DNA of 64,000 bases from G965232465 sp965232465. Its GTDB lineage: Bacteria; Pseudomonadota; Alphaproteobacteria; JAQWUY01. Of the stretch, positions 43,514 to 53,360 are shown in pieces. Positions within the stretch are counted from its first letter, which is position 1. Each line of letters opens with the position of its first letter. The position numbers and the translations under genes are program-made. The notes under the pieces are model-generated. The model was not told where the DNA came from. It ran no database searches and saw nothing but the letters and a program-made list of their open reading frames with translations. Location of the stretch: assembly GCA_965232465.1 (NCBI GenBank), contig OZ246977.1, positions 1,736,001-1,800,000 of the forward strand, given 5' to 3'.

Positions 43514-45601
43514 TCACTTTTTACTTAAAATCTGCTCTGCAACTTTGGGGTTAAAGCCCACCGCTGATAATGGCATGTCAAGATCATATGTTTCCAATGC
43601 TTTTATTTCATCCCGATATATGGTAGCATTTTCAAAATCTAGTTGTTCTGCGGATGCCCGCATAGCTTTTGATAACAGTGGAACATACACCCGTAATTTG
43701 GTCTTTGCCCATACCACAGATTTTGACGATTTTTGTGTGTTGGCTGCATCATCCCCCCCACCCAAAGTATCCAAAATATTGGTAACTTCTTTGACGATTG
43801 CCCGTGGGGTAATGTTATATTTTTCGTTATATGCCTGTTGCTTTTGTCGTCGTCGTTTTGTTTCCCCCAAAGCATATTGCAACGCATTGGTCATCGTATC
43901 CGCATATAACACGACCCGTCCATCCAAATTACGAGCGGCCCGTCCAATGGTTTGTACTAACGATGTTTTTGACCTTAAAAACCCTTCTTTGTCCGCATCC
44001 AATATACACACCAACATACATTCAGGAATATCCAAGCCTTCACGTAACAGGTTAATACCAATCAGCACATCAATTTCCCCCCGTCGCAGGTTTTGGATAA
44101 TTTCAATCCGTTCCAAAGTGTCCACATCGCTATGTAAGTATCGTACTTTAATGCCCATATCGTGCATATAATCGGTTAAATCTTCTGCCATTTTTTTGGT
44201 TAGCGTTGTAATCAGCACCCTGCCCTTTTTGCCAATCACTTGTTCACATTGATATAATACATCGTCCACTTGATTGTTACAGGGGCGGACTTCACACACG
44301 GGGTCCAATAATCCCGTTGGGCGAATCAACTGTTCCACCACCACACCATCGGATTGTTCAATTTCCCAAGTACTTGGTGTTGCCGATACAAATATGGTTT
44401 GTGGACGAATAGTATTCCATTCTTCATGCTTTAAAGGGCGGTTATCGACACAACTGGGCAAACGAAACCCATGTTCGAACAAAGTATTTTTACGATTTAA
44501 ATTACCCTTGTACATACCGCCTATTTGTGGCACACTCACATGGCTTTCATCCATAATCAACAGGGCATTTTCTGGCAAATATTCAAATAAAGTGGGGGGG
44601 GCTTCACCGGGGTTTCTGCCCGTTAGGTACCGGGAATAATTTTCAATACCCGAACAAAATCCTGTTGTTTCAAGCATTTCTAAATCAAACAAGGTGCGTT
44701 CTTGAATCCGTTGATGTTCCAATAATTTACCCGCATCTTTAAAATTTTGCATCACCTGTTGCAATTCATTACGAATCGATTTCATCGCTTGTGATACGGT
44801 TTTTCTGGGGGTAACATAGTGGCTGTTGGCGTATACTGTAACGGTTTCAAGTTCTGTGGTGTTTTTACCTGTAAGCGGATCAAATTCGCATATGGATTCC
44901 ACTTCATCGCCAAAAAACGATATACGCCACGCCCTGTCTTCTTGGTGTACAGGGTGAATTTCCATAATATCCCCCGCCATGCGGAAAGTCCCCCGTTCAA
45001 ACGCCATATCGTTACGGGTATATTGCAATCCCGCCAACTGTTTTGCCAATTCCATAGGATCTGTGATATCGTCGACCGATACAGACACCGTCATATCCAC
45101 ATATGTTTCCACATCCCCAATACCATAAATACACGACACTGAAGATACGATAATCACATCGTTGCGTTCCATTAACGACCGGGTTGCCGAATGACGCATA
45201 CGATCGATATGTTCGTTTATAGAAGAATCTTTTTCGATATAGGTATCAGTCTTTGCCACATAGGCTTCTGGTTGATAATAATCATAATACGACACAAAAT
45301 ATTCCACCGCATTATGAGGGAAAAATTCCTTCATTTCCCCATACAATTGTGCCGCCAAAGTTTTATTAGGTGCCATAATCAAAGTAGGACGATTTACATG
45401 TTGGATAACTTGTGCCATAGTAAAAGTCTTACCCGACCCTGTTACCCCCAACAATACCTGATTGCGTTCCCCTTGTTGAATCCCCTGTACTAATGATTGT
45501 ATAGCTTCAGGTTGGTCCCCAGACGGGCTGTATGGGCTTTGCAACTTAAATTTTTCAGACTGCCGATTTCTGTGCCGTAACACAGATAGGTTACGATACA
45601 T
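43514..45601 (-). CDS. uvrB: Excinuclease ABC subunit B
   Basis: Damage-verifying helicase of nucleotide excision repair, 695 residues. Walker A GVTGSGKT, the beta-hairpin region YYDYYQPEAYV, DESHVS, and the helicase motif VQTIGRAARN are in order. The C-terminus has a UVR-like helical region. Start placed at ATG 45601 (MYRNLSV) because AAGGGG stands 6 nt upstream. An ATG 14 codons upstream (45643) has no ribosome binding site. Confidence 0.94.
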   Translation of the reverse strand: MYRNLSVLRHRNRQSEKFKLQSPYSPSGDQPEAIQSLVQGIQQGERNQVLLGVTGSGKTFTMAQVIQHVNRPTLIMAPNKTLAAQLYGEMKEFFPHNAVEYFVSYYDYYQPEAYVAKTDTYIEKDSSINEHIDRMRHSATRSLMERNDVIIVSSVSCIYGIGDVETYVDMTVSVSVDDITDPMELAKQLAGLQYTRNDMAFERGTFRMAGDIMEIHPVHQEDRAWRISFFGDEVESICEFDPLTGKNTTELETVTVYANSHYVTPRKTVSQAMKSIRNELQQVMQNFKDAGKLLEHQRIQERTLFDLEMLETTGFCSGIENYSRYLTGRNPGEAPPTLFEYLPENALLIMDESHVSVPQIGGMYKGNLNRKNTLFEHGFRLPSCVDNRPLKHEEWNTIRPQTIFVSATPSTWEIEQSDGVVVEQLIRPTGLLDPVCEVRPCNNQVDDVLYQCEQVIGKKGRVLITTLTKKMAEDLTDYMHDMGIKVRYLHSDVDTLERIEIIQNLRRGEIDVLIGINLLREGLDIPECMLVCILDADKEGFLRSKTSLVQTIGRAARNLDGRVVLYADTMTNALQYALGETKRRRQKQQAYNEKYNITPRAIVKEVTNILDTLGGGDDAANTQKSSKSVVWAKTKLRVYVPLLSKAMRASAEQLDFENATIYRDEIKALETYDLDMPLSAVGFNPKVAEQILSKK

Positions 45602-45649
45602 AATATCCCCTTCAACAGTTTTTAAAACTTGAATATCAGCCATCTGATT

Positions 45650-46552
45650 TTATGGAATAAAATCCAACCCCATATTCTGGTACCTTTCCATGTCATTTTG
45701 CCAATTTTTCTTGACTTTTACATGTAAAAATAGGTGTACTTTTGTATCAAACAAAGCGGATAATTCCATACGGGCTTGTTTGCCGATATGTTTAATTTTA
45801 CCCCCTTGTTTACCCAGCAAAATCGACCGATGGTTTTGCCGTTGTACAAAAATGACTTGGGTAATTTTAATGTCCCCATTACGAAAATCTTGCCATTGTT
45901 CGGTTTCCACAGTCAAACTATATGGTAATTCTTCGTGGACATTTAAAAACACTTTTTCACGGGTAATTTCCGCCGCCAACAACCGATTGGGTACATTGCT
46001 TATATCGTCTGGATCGTATATATAATCCCCATTTGGCATTCTTGATGCTAGCCATTTTTTAAAAGATTCAATGCCGCCCCCCTGTGTTGCCGATACCATA
46101 AATACATCGGTGAATATACCCATTTGCCAAAATTTATCAGTAATGGCAAATAAGGATTGTTTGTCGACCAAATCCACTTTGTTTAACACCAAAACTGCCT
46201 TTTTATCGTGTTGTTTTAAAGTATCGACAATAACCGTTGTGTCCCGTTTATTGGGCATGGTGGCATCCACTAATAGGCAAATTACATGGGCATCATCCGC
46301 CCCCGCCCAAGCGGCATTGACCATTGCCCTGTCGAAGCGTTTTTTGGGTTTAAATATCCCAGGGGTATCAATAATGACAATTTGGCTGCGATCACACATG
46401 GCAATACCCATAATACGGGTACGGGTGGTTTGTACTTTGTGGGTAACAATACTGACCTTTGCACCGACCAATGTATTTGTTAAGGATGATTTTCCCGCAT
46501 TGGGTGCCCCCAAAAATGCAACTGTACCACATTTTGTATCAAATGCAGTCAT
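45650..46552 (-). CDS. era: GTPase Era
   Basis: A 300-residue GTPase with G1 GAPNAGKSS, G3 DTPGIF, G4 NKVD and a KH domain in the C-terminal third (FVQRQNHRSILLGKQGGKIKHIG). It matures 16S rRNA and 30S subunits. ATG 46552 overlaps the rnc stop (TGATG), so it is coupled to rnc. Confidence 0.94.
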   Translation of the reverse strand: MTAFDTKCGTVAFLGAPNAGKSSLTNTLVGAKVSIVTHKVQTTRTRIMGIAMCDRSQIVIIDTPGIFKPKKRFDRAMVNAAWAGADDAHVICLLVDATMPNKRDTTVIVDTLKQHDKKAVLVLNKVDLVDKQSLFAITDKFWQMGIFTDVFMVSATQGGGIESFKKWLASRMPNGDYIYDPDDISNVPNRLLAAEITREKVFLNVHEELPYSLTVETEQWQDFRNGDIKITQVIFVQRQNHRSILLGKQGGKIKHIGKQARMELSALFDTKVHLFLHVKVKKNWQNDMERYQNMGLDFIP

Positions 46553-47220
46553 CAAATCACCATAATACCATTTTTTTTAATAAAATCGACAGCGGCATTT
46601 TGTGATGCCCGTTGTTTGCTGTTACCATTACCAATACCACTTTGATATTGTTTTACTGATACTTGCATAACAAAATTAGGTTCATGGTCGGTGCCTGTTC
46701 GTTCAATCATATCGTATATAGGTAACCCGAGTTTTGCTTTTTGGGACCATTCTTGTAAAATAGATTTTGGGTCTTTGTCGTCTTTTAAATTTAATTCCAC
46801 TAATGGGGAAAAATGGGCATTTATAAATGGTAAAATTTTGTTAAAGCCCCCATCGTAATATATGGCACCAATACAAGCTTCAAGGACATCCGCCAATACG
46901 CTATCCTTATTTTGAATTCCCTCAGATGCGATAATATGGCAATTTAAATGCACATTACGGGCAATTTCCGCCAGCGTCTCTTCACGTACCAATGCCGTAT
47001 GACGGCGGGCAATTTCCCCTTCTGATGCGGCTGGAAAACGGCGAATAAGCAAATTGGCAATCACCAAGCCCAATACCCTGTCACCCAAAAATTCTAAGCG
47101 TTCGTAATTATTGCCCTTAGTATTTTTGGTCGAACGATGGGTTAAGGCTTGTTGTAAGATACTTTTATCGTTGAAATTATATTCAAAAATCGATTCGACA
47201 AAATTAAGGTGCGGATTCAT
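46552..47220 (-). CDS. rnc: Ribonuclease III
   Basis: A 222-residue double-strand RNA nuclease. The signature NYERLEFLGDRVLGLVIA (about residues 36-53) holds the catalytic acidic residues, DVLEACIGAIYYDGG holds the second set, and a dsRNA-binding domain ends the protein. Start ATG 47220 (MNPHLNF) has AGGA 9 nt upstream. In-frame codons further upstream overlap lepB. Confidence 0.94.
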   Translation of the reverse strand: MNPHLNFVESIFEYNFNDKSILQQALTHRSTKNTKGNNYERLEFLGDRVLGLVIANLLIRRFPAASEGEIARRHTALVREETLAEIARNVHLNCHIIASEGIQNKDSVLADVLEACIGAIYYDGGFNKILPFINAHFSPLVELNLKDDKDPKSILQEWSQKAKLGLPIYDMIERTGTDHEPNFVMQVSVKQYQSGIGNGNSKQRASQNAAVDFIKKNGIMVI

Positions 47221-47231
47221 ATATGCAAATC

Positions 47232-48014
47232 CTATTTGATATCCATAAAGAATCTTTCCGACCGTGGGTTTGTAATCCATTTTATAGGTTGTATTTTCCA
47301 AGGCTTTGAAAAACCTTCTGGAAATAACCGCTCTTCAAACGAAGCCAAAACCACCCGTGCGGGACCAATCAACACATCCGCAGGAATATATCCCACAACC
47401 ATATTGCCACATAGATATCCCATACATCGGCTATCGCCGGATTCATCACGATTATCGCCCATCATAAAGTAATGTCCTGCTGGCACGGTATATACGCCTG
47501 TGTTATCCAATTGACCCTGATCACCAGCGGTTTCATAAATACGATGGCTGGTGCCATTGGGTAAAGTTTCTTTGTATACAGCAACCATTTTGCCGTTATA
47601 CATTTCATCTTCTAAGCGTTCCCTTGGGACAATTTTATCATTAATATACAACCGTCCGCGCTTTACCTGTACCGTATCGCCGGGCATACCAATTAAGCGT
47701 TTGATATAATCCAACCCACTGGTTTTGGTTTCACGAAATACTATAACATCACCACGAGTGGGGGCAGTCGCCCATATTCTGCCAAAATCTGGTAAATATT
47801 TCCCCAATAAAATACTGTATTTGGAATATCCATATTGATACTTATTAACAACCAAATAATCCCCCACCATTAAGGTGGGATACATGGATCCACTGGGAAT
47901 AACAAACGGTTGAAATAATAAAGTCCGCACCATCAAAACCACCAACAGTAACAACAATAATTCCCATATCTCTTGTCCAAGGGTTTTTTTATTTTTTTTC
48001 TGTGTCATATTCAT
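47232..48014 (-). CDS. lepB: Signal peptidase I
   Basis: A 260-residue membrane-anchored peptidase. N-terminal helix (about 14-33), catalytic Ser in IPSGSMYPTL (about residue 40), catalytic Lys in RGDVIVFRETKTSGLDYIKRLIGMPGD, and GDNRDESGDSR near the end are intact. It removes signal peptides in the inner membrane. Ribosome binding site AGGAAGGA is 5 nt before ATG 48014. Confidence 0.94.
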   Translation of the reverse strand: MNMTQKKNKKTLGQEIWELLLLLLVVLMVRTLLFQPFVIPSGSMYPTLMVGDYLVVNKYQYGYSKYSILLGKYLPDFGRIWATAPTRGDVIVFRETKTSGLDYIKRLIGMPGDTVQVKRGRLYINDKIVPRERLEDEMYNGKMVAVYKETLPNGTSHRIYETAGDQGQLDNTGVYTVPAGHYFMMGDNRDESGDSRCMGYLCGNMVVGYIPADVLIGPARVVLASFEERLFPEGFSKPWKIQPIKWITNPRSERFFMDIK

Positions 48015-48082
48015 AACAATCCTTCCTATATTTTTAAATCATGCGGATGTACTATACCATAAACTGTACAAAACACCGCATA

Positions 48083-48478
48083 TTATTTTTGCTTCTGTAA
48101 AATAACAGTGGCAAATGCCATATTGCCATCATGGGATACACTTACAAATATATCATATGTGCTATCCCCTGATATTGTCTTTGCCACTTGATGGGCGGTG
48201 TGATGCAACACCACCGCAGGCACGCCACCTGTATTACGCACCAATTCAATGTCCTGTAAGGTAACCCCTTGATCTATACCTGTGCCTAAGGCTTTGGCGG
48301 TGGCTTCTTTTACCGCCCATGCAGATGCCATTTTTTCTGTGAATTTTGTTTTATACATACATGCATAAGCAATTTCATTGGGCAAAAAATACTTGGTTAA
48401 AAATTTCTTTCTATGGGTGGTTAACACCTTGTTAAACCGTGATATATCCACAATATCATTGCCAATTCCAAGTATCAT
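48083..48478 (-). CDS. acpS: Holo-[acyl-carrier-protein] synthase
   Basis: A 131-residue phosphopantetheinyl transferase. Motifs GIGNDIVDISRF (residues 4-15), with Asp, and WAVKEATAKALGTG (about 54-67), with Glu/Lys, are exact for AcpS. It activates acyl carrier protein. Confidence 0.94.
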   Translation of the reverse strand: MILGIGNDIVDISRFNKVLTTHRKKFLTKYFLPNEIAYACMYKTKFTEKMASAWAVKEATAKALGTGIDQGVTLQDIELVRNTGGVPAVVLHHTAHQVAKTISGDSTYDIFVSVSHDGNMAFATVILQKQK

Positions 48479-48486
48479 AACAGTTT

Positions 48487-49137
48487 CTAGGTCTCACTTT
48501 TATCAAGATGTTTTTTTAGGCGTTTTTGACGGCGAGTTTGACGGCGTTTTTGATATGTGTGGACAAATCTATACATCAGCGTAAAGATTATGAACCATGT
48601 TGTCACTGCCCATATCAACCCCCCCAGCAACATGGGTAAAATAACACTCCACAAATCGATAAATCTGGAGCGATATACCGACCAATTATCAATGACAGAT
48701 TGATAATCCAAAATAAATAATTTAGGCAGTTTGACTATGGCAAACCAAATGGTGTCTATGGCAAACCAAATGGTGTCGATAACATTGCCATCCACATTCC
48801 CCTCAATACCTAACAGAAATTGTCCCGTCTGATAAATCAATAAAAATATAAAAGGTAATGTAATCGGGTTACCCACCAAAGTTCCCACGGCACTGGCAAG
48901 TAGCGACCCACGTATAATAACAGCAAGTAATATGGATAATAAAAAATGTAATCCTAAAAAAGGGGTAAACGACATCGCCACACCACATGCCAACCCCGCC
49001 GCAATGGAATATGGACTAGATTTAAGGCGTTTTACCCGATTGGCATTATATTGCACAGAACGATACAATCCCATATCAGGATAAATAAAATCCTTAATGC
49101 GTCTGAAAATTGTTTTGGTTTTTCTGCGTTTAAACAT
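48487..49137 (-). CDS. DUF2062 membrane protein
   Basis: A 216-residue protein with several hydrophobic helices and the DUF2062 pattern SPYSIAAGLACGVAMSFTPFLGLHFLL (about residues 41-67) and GTLVGNPITLPFIF. Function unknown in the family. A 7-residue tandem copy (DTIWFAI twice, about residues 120-133) comes from a 21-bp tandem duplication of the gene. Confidence 0.85.
   Translation of the reverse strand: MFKRRKTKTIFRRIKDFIYPDMGLYRSVQYNANRVKRLKSSPYSIAAGLACGVAMSFTPFLGLHFLLSILLAVIIRGSLLASAVGTLVGNPITLPFIFLLIYQTGQFLLGIEGNVDGNVIDTIWFAIDTIWFAIVKLPKLFILDYQSVIDNWSVYRSRFIDLWSVILPMLLGGLIWAVTTWFIIFTLMYRFVHTYQKRRQTRRQKRLKKHLDKSET
48736..48777 (-). repeat. 21-bp perfect tandem duplication inside the DUF2062 gene
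   Basis: The 21-nt unit 48736-48756 repeats exactly at 48757-48777. It is in frame and duplicates 7 residues in a membrane-proximal segment. A recent slippage event. Confidence 0.9.
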
Positions 49138-49140
49138 GCG

Positions 49141-51297
49141 TTACCTGCTGACTGCTGTAACATTTTCTAGGGTACGAATCTTTGCCATTAAATCCATCAA
49201 AGATTCCGCTGTGCTGATTGCCACTTCCACATCAATACCCCACACATCTTCTGATTTATATTGTACCTGTAAATCGGTTAAATTGGCATTGTTACTGGCA
49301 ATAGCATTTGTCAATGAGGATAAAGACCCTGTTTTATTAACAATGATAACATGAATACGGGCGGTAAATGATTCTTCTGTTTGCCCTTCAAAATCCCAGC
49401 TAATATCGATCCAATTATCTTGCATCCCTCCGTAGCTTTTTAATTCACGACAATTGGTTTTATGCACACTGACCCCCTGTCCCGTATGAATAACACCAAC
49501 AATCAAATCCCCCGGCAAGGCATAACAACACCGGGGAAATCGAATATTCATACCAGGAATAAGCCCTTTTATCATGGTTGAACGGGCTTTGGGATCGTGC
49601 ATAGCTTTCGATACAATGGGTTTTTTCGGTTTGACTTGTTTATTGCGTACTTCTGGGTATACAACATAGAGTGATTCGTGTACACCACGGGTACCTTCGG
49701 CCACATTCATTAAATACGCATCAACACTTTGATAGCCAAAATAATCCGCTATCATTTTCACATCTTTAACCCCACATTCTTTGCCAAATGCATGGAAAGC
49801 CTCCAACAGCATTTCTTGCCCTTGGGCAACTTTTTCTGTTCGGTTTTTATTGCGAAGGTATCTGCGTATGGCACTGCGGGCACGACCGGAAACCACACTA
49901 TTTTCCCAGGATACATTGGGGGCTGCATTTTTATTGGTTAAGATTTCAATTTGATCGCCATTGCGTAAAACAGTCTTAATCGGCATCATTTTGCCATTGA
50001 TTTTTGCCCCCGACATACGATCGCCAATTTTTGAATGAATGGCATAGGCAAAATCAATGCAACACGCCCCTTTGGGTAAATTAACTATGTCGCCTTTTGG
50101 GCTAAACACAAATATTTGGTCGCCATACATTTCCATACGGGTGTCTTGTAAAAAATCGCTGGCGGATTCTTTGGTACTTTCCAAAATGTCCAACAGCCCC
50201 CGAATCCAACGATACTGTTTATTTTCGCCCAATTCCTTCGCCTGTACGCCCCCGTCCTTATACAGCCAATGGGCGGCAACCCCCAATTCCGCCTGTTTGT
50301 GCATATCTTCGGTGCGAATTTGAATTTCCAGCCGTTGTTTTTGTAATCCAATAATACCTGTGTGCAACGATTGATAGCCATTTTCTTTGGGTAACGATAT
50401 ATAATCTTTATATCGCCCTGGCACATGGCGATAATGTTCGTGAATAACGCCTAATACATGATAACAATCCTTGACCGAATCTGTAATAATACGAAATGCC
50501 ATAATGTCCGATAACTGTTCGAACCCCACATCTTTTTTTTGCATTTTTTTCCATATGGAAAACGGTGTTTTTTTCCGTCCTGAAATAGTATGTTTAATAC
50601 CATTGTTTTTTAATAAATCCGACAGTTCATCAATAATATCGGTAACAATCGAATCCTGATGCGACATCAGCAAGTAATCCAAACGACGCACAATCGATTC
50701 ATGGGCATCTGGATTGATATTGGTAAAACAAATATCTTCCAATTCTTCCTTCCAATCACGAATACCTATACGGTCGGCTAAGGGGACATAAATATCCATT
50801 GTTTCCGTGGCAATACGAATGCGTTTTTCTGACTTAGAAATAAAATGCAGAGTACGGATATTGTGTAGCCTGTCGGCTAATTTCACCAATAATACCCGTA
50901 CATCTTTGGACATTGCAAGCAATAATTTACGAAAATTTTCCGCTTGTTTTTGGGCATCATGGCGATATACCAAATTTTTTAATTTTGTTACCCCCGCAAC
51001 CAAAGACGCCACCTCTTGTCCATATCTGGATTCGATCACATCAAGGGTAATGGAAGTATCTTCAACCGTATCGTGCAATAAGGCGGTGATAATAACATCA
51101 CAGCCCATACATTTATCGGCCAAAATATCGGCAACAGATATACAATGTGTAAAATAAGAGTCGCCACTGGAACGGGTTTGCCCCATATGCGATGTTGCGG
51201 CAAAATCAAAGGCATCTGAAATCATGTCCAGATGTGCATCGGGATAATACGCCCATATTTTGTTCAAAAGGGCGGTTTTTTCAGCTTCAAATGGCAC
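49141..51297 (-). CDS. Bifunctional (p)ppGpp synthetase/hydrolase
   Basis: RelA/SpoT homologue of 718 residues. HD hydrolase domain with ALLHDTVEDT (about residues 72-81), synthetase domain with DIMAFRIITDSVKDCYHVLGVIHEHY and SLPKENGYQSLHTGIIG, TGS domain (IFVFSPKGDIVNLPKGACCIDFAYAIHS), then a zinc-finger/ACT C-terminus. The HD residues are intact, so both synthesis and hydrolysis are expected. Alphaproteobacteria usually carry a single such enzyme (Rsh). Confidence 0.93.
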   Translation of the reverse strand: MPFEAEKTALLNKIWAYYPDAHLDMISDAFDFAATSHMGQTRSSGDSYFTHCISVADILADKCMGCDVIITALLHDTVEDTSITLDVIESRYGQEVASLVAGVTKLKNLVYRHDAQKQAENFRKLLLAMSKDVRVLLVKLADRLHNIRTLHFISKSEKRIRIATETMDIYVPLADRIGIRDWKEELEDICFTNINPDAHESIVRRLDYLLMSHQDSIVTDIIDELSDLLKNNGIKHTISGRKKTPFSIWKKMQKKDVGFEQLSDIMAFRIITDSVKDCYHVLGVIHEHYRHVPGRYKDYISLPKENGYQSLHTGIIGLQKQRLEIQIRTEDMHKQAELGVAAHWLYKDGGVQAKELGENKQYRWIRGLLDILESTKESASDFLQDTRMEMYGDQIFVFSPKGDIVNLPKGACCIDFAYAIHSKIGDRMSGAKINGKMMPIKTVLRNGDQIEILTNKNAAPNVSWENSVVSGRARSAIRRYLRNKNRTEKVAQGQEMLLEAFHAFGKECGVKDVKMIADYFGYQSVDAYLMNVAEGTRGVHESLYVVYPEVRNKQVKPKKPIVSKAMHDPKARSTMIKGLIPGMNIRFPRCCYALPGDLIVGVIHTGQGVSVHKTNCRELKSYGGMQDNWIDISWDFEGQTEESFTARIHVIIVNKTGSLSSLTNAIASNNANLTDLQVQYKSEDVWGIDVEVAISTAESLMDLMAKIRTLENVTAVSR

Positions 51298-51355
51298 ACC
51301 CTCTTCTCCTCAATCTGATAATTATAATTTACAGTGCAAATTAATCAATAATATC

Positions 51356-51736
51356 TTAATCAACAATATCTTCTTCGGCAGCATCTTCGAACATTAGGTT
51401 TGTATCCGTACCAGTTTCGGTTATCTCAATGCCCGTTTTTGCCATTACACTTTCTGAATCCAAAACCATCATATCTGTATCCCTTATCTCCATACCATGT
51501 TCTTGGTTGTATTCACATTCTAGTTTTGCGTTGTTCATTGCCTGTGAAAAGGTGGTGGCATTTACCAAACCTTGGGCAATCTCCCGCAGAGCAATTACAG
51601 TACTTTTATCATTTTCCGGTTCCACCAATTCGGGTGCCCCCGCACAAATTTGCCGTGCCCTGCGTGCCGCCATCAGCACCAAATCAAAACGGTTATCCAC
51701 ATGTTTTTCACAATCTTCAACAGTTACCCTTGCCAT
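51356..51736 (-). CDS. rpoZ: RNA polymerase omega subunit
   Basis: A 126-residue omega subunit. MARVTVEDCEKHVDNRFDLVLMAARRARQI is the family signature, followed by DNDKSTVIALREIA-like sequence (NDKSTVIALREIAQGLV). A long acidic C-terminal tail is typical of the alphaproteobacterial form. A TTGATT / TATGTA promoter lies in the gap (51737-51812). Confidence 0.93.
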   Translation of the reverse strand: MARVTVEDCEKHVDNRFDLVLMAARRARQICAGAPELVEPENDKSTVIALREIAQGLVNATTFSQAMNNAKLECEYNQEHGMEIRDTDMMVLDSESVMAKTGIEITETGTDTNLMFEDAAEEDIVD

Positions 51737-51812
51737 AATTATTCCCCTTTATTATCAAAATGTATCACGAAACATACATACATACCACAAATACGCAAAA
51801 AATCAAGTCATT

Positions 51813-52319
51813 TTATCGATTAAAATTCTTTAAAGTACGCTGTTTGCTAATATTCCATTCCCTGTCTTTAATTGTATGGCGTTTATCGACAGTTTTTTTC
51901 CCCTTGGCAACACCAAATAATAATTTGACCCGCCCATCCTCATTAAAATATATTTTTAGGGGAATTGCTGTACACCCCCGCTTAGTCATCGTATCGACAA
52001 TTTTACGGATTTCATGTTTGTGTAACAATACCTTTCTTGGACGCATCGGTACATGCCCATTGAAACGGTTGGCTTGTTTATATTCAGGAATATGTAAATT
52101 AACGATCTCTATTTCCACTGTGTGGGTACGCCCCATATCCATTTGTTGAATGTGTGATTCTTCAATACGAATACTATATCCCGACCGCAAAGCCTTGACC
52201 TCAGACCCAACAAGGGCAATACCCGCCTCATAGGTATCGAGGATTTCATAATCATACTTCGCCCGCCGATTTGTGGCTATGGTACCATCAGATATGGATT
52301 TTTTCGGTTTTTTTGCCAT
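51813..52319 (-). CDS. smpB: SsrA-binding protein
   Basis: A 168-residue protein that partners tmRNA in rescue of stalled ribosomes. NRRAKYDYEILDTYEAGIALVGSEVKALRSG and LHKHEIRKI are conserved. Highly basic ends (start MAKKPKKSI). Starts 3 bp after dapA. The tmRNA gene is not in the window. Confidence 0.94.
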   Translation of the reverse strand: MAKKPKKSISDGTIATNRRAKYDYEILDTYEAGIALVGSEVKALRSGYSIRIEESHIQQMDMGRTHTVEIEIVNLHIPEYKQANRFNGHVPMRPRKVLLHKHEIRKIVDTMTKRGCTAIPLKIYFNEDGRVKLLFGVAKGKKTVDKRHTIKDREWNISKQRTLKNFNR

Positions 52320-52322
52320 ATA

Positions 52323-53216
52323 TTATAATAATCCTGCACTCCGCATAGCGTTATCCACCGCCTGTTTAGTTTCGTCTGCTATGGTTACCAATGGCAATCG
52401 CACCATATCACTGGGAATCATCCCCAATTTGACCATGGCGTATTTTATTGGTGCGGGATTGGGCTCCAAAAATATGGCATTATGTAATGGGGTAAATCGG
52501 TTTTGAATATCCATAAATATGTCCATATTCCCCACATGCAAAGCATTCTGCATGTCCGCCATTTGTTTTGGTGCCACATTGGCGGTTACGGAAATACAAC
52601 CCACACTACCTTGTTCGGCAAATTTGTGCATTAAGCCATCATCACCACATAAGCTAACAAATTTATCTGTATCCACTTGTGATAAAATTTCTGCGGTGTG
52701 CAGAGGGTCGCCCGTAGCGTCTTTGATACCCACAAAAGAATCTGGCATATCATGGGCAAGTTTTACAATTGTATCAGCTTCCATTTTAATACCTGTACGA
52801 CCAGGAATATTATAAATAATAATCGGAATATCCACAGAAATGGCAATGGTTTTATAATGTTCATACAACCCCCGTTGATTCGGTTTGTTGTAATATGGCA
52901 CAACAACCAAGGCATAATCCGCCCCCAAAGATTTTGCATGTGCGGTTAATTCCACCGCCTCAGTCGTCGAATTGGACCCCGTACCAGCAATAACAGGGAT
53001 TTTTTTTCCCACAACCGATATACACGATTCGATAACCCGTTTATGATAAGAATGGCTTACCGTTGGTGATTCCCCCGTTGTTCCCATGGGCACCAACGCA
53101 TGCGTCCCGGCATCCAAATGGTGCTGTACCAAAGTTTCGAAAGCGTCAAAATCGATGGTAGTATCGGGACGCATCGGTGTTATCAGCGCAGGTACGGAAC
53201 CATATAATTTTGTCAT
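52323..53216 (-). CDS. dapA: 4-hydroxy-tetrahydrodipicolinate synthase
   Basis: A 297-residue Schiff-base aldolase. GTTGESPTVSHSYH, the YNIPGRTG motif with catalytic Tyr region, and the Schiff-base Lys in FVGIKDATGD (about residue 166) are intact. Catalyses the first step of the lysine/DAP branch. Divergent from hemH. Confidence 0.94.
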   Translation of the reverse strand: MTKLYGSVPALITPMRPDTTIDFDAFETLVQHHLDAGTHALVPMGTTGESPTVSHSYHKRVIESCISVVGKKIPVIAGTGSNSTTEAVELTAHAKSLGADYALVVVPYYNKPNQRGLYEHYKTIAISVDIPIIIYNIPGRTGIKMEADTIVKLAHDMPDSFVGIKDATGDPLHTAEILSQVDTDKFVSLCGDDGLMHKFAEQGSVGCISVTANVAPKQMADMQNALHVGNMDIFMDIQNRFTPLHNAIFLEPNPAPIKYAMVKLGMIPSDMVRLPLVTIADETKQAVDNAMRSAGLL

Positions 53217-53360
53217 ATCTGTATGTCCTTGTCTTTAATTTTCTTGTTGTTATGTATGCATTATGGTAATACTATAACCAAGTTATACATAAAATACAAG
53301 CCATTTCACGCTATATTATGCGTACTTAAACATACAGAATTAACATACAGAAAAAATACT

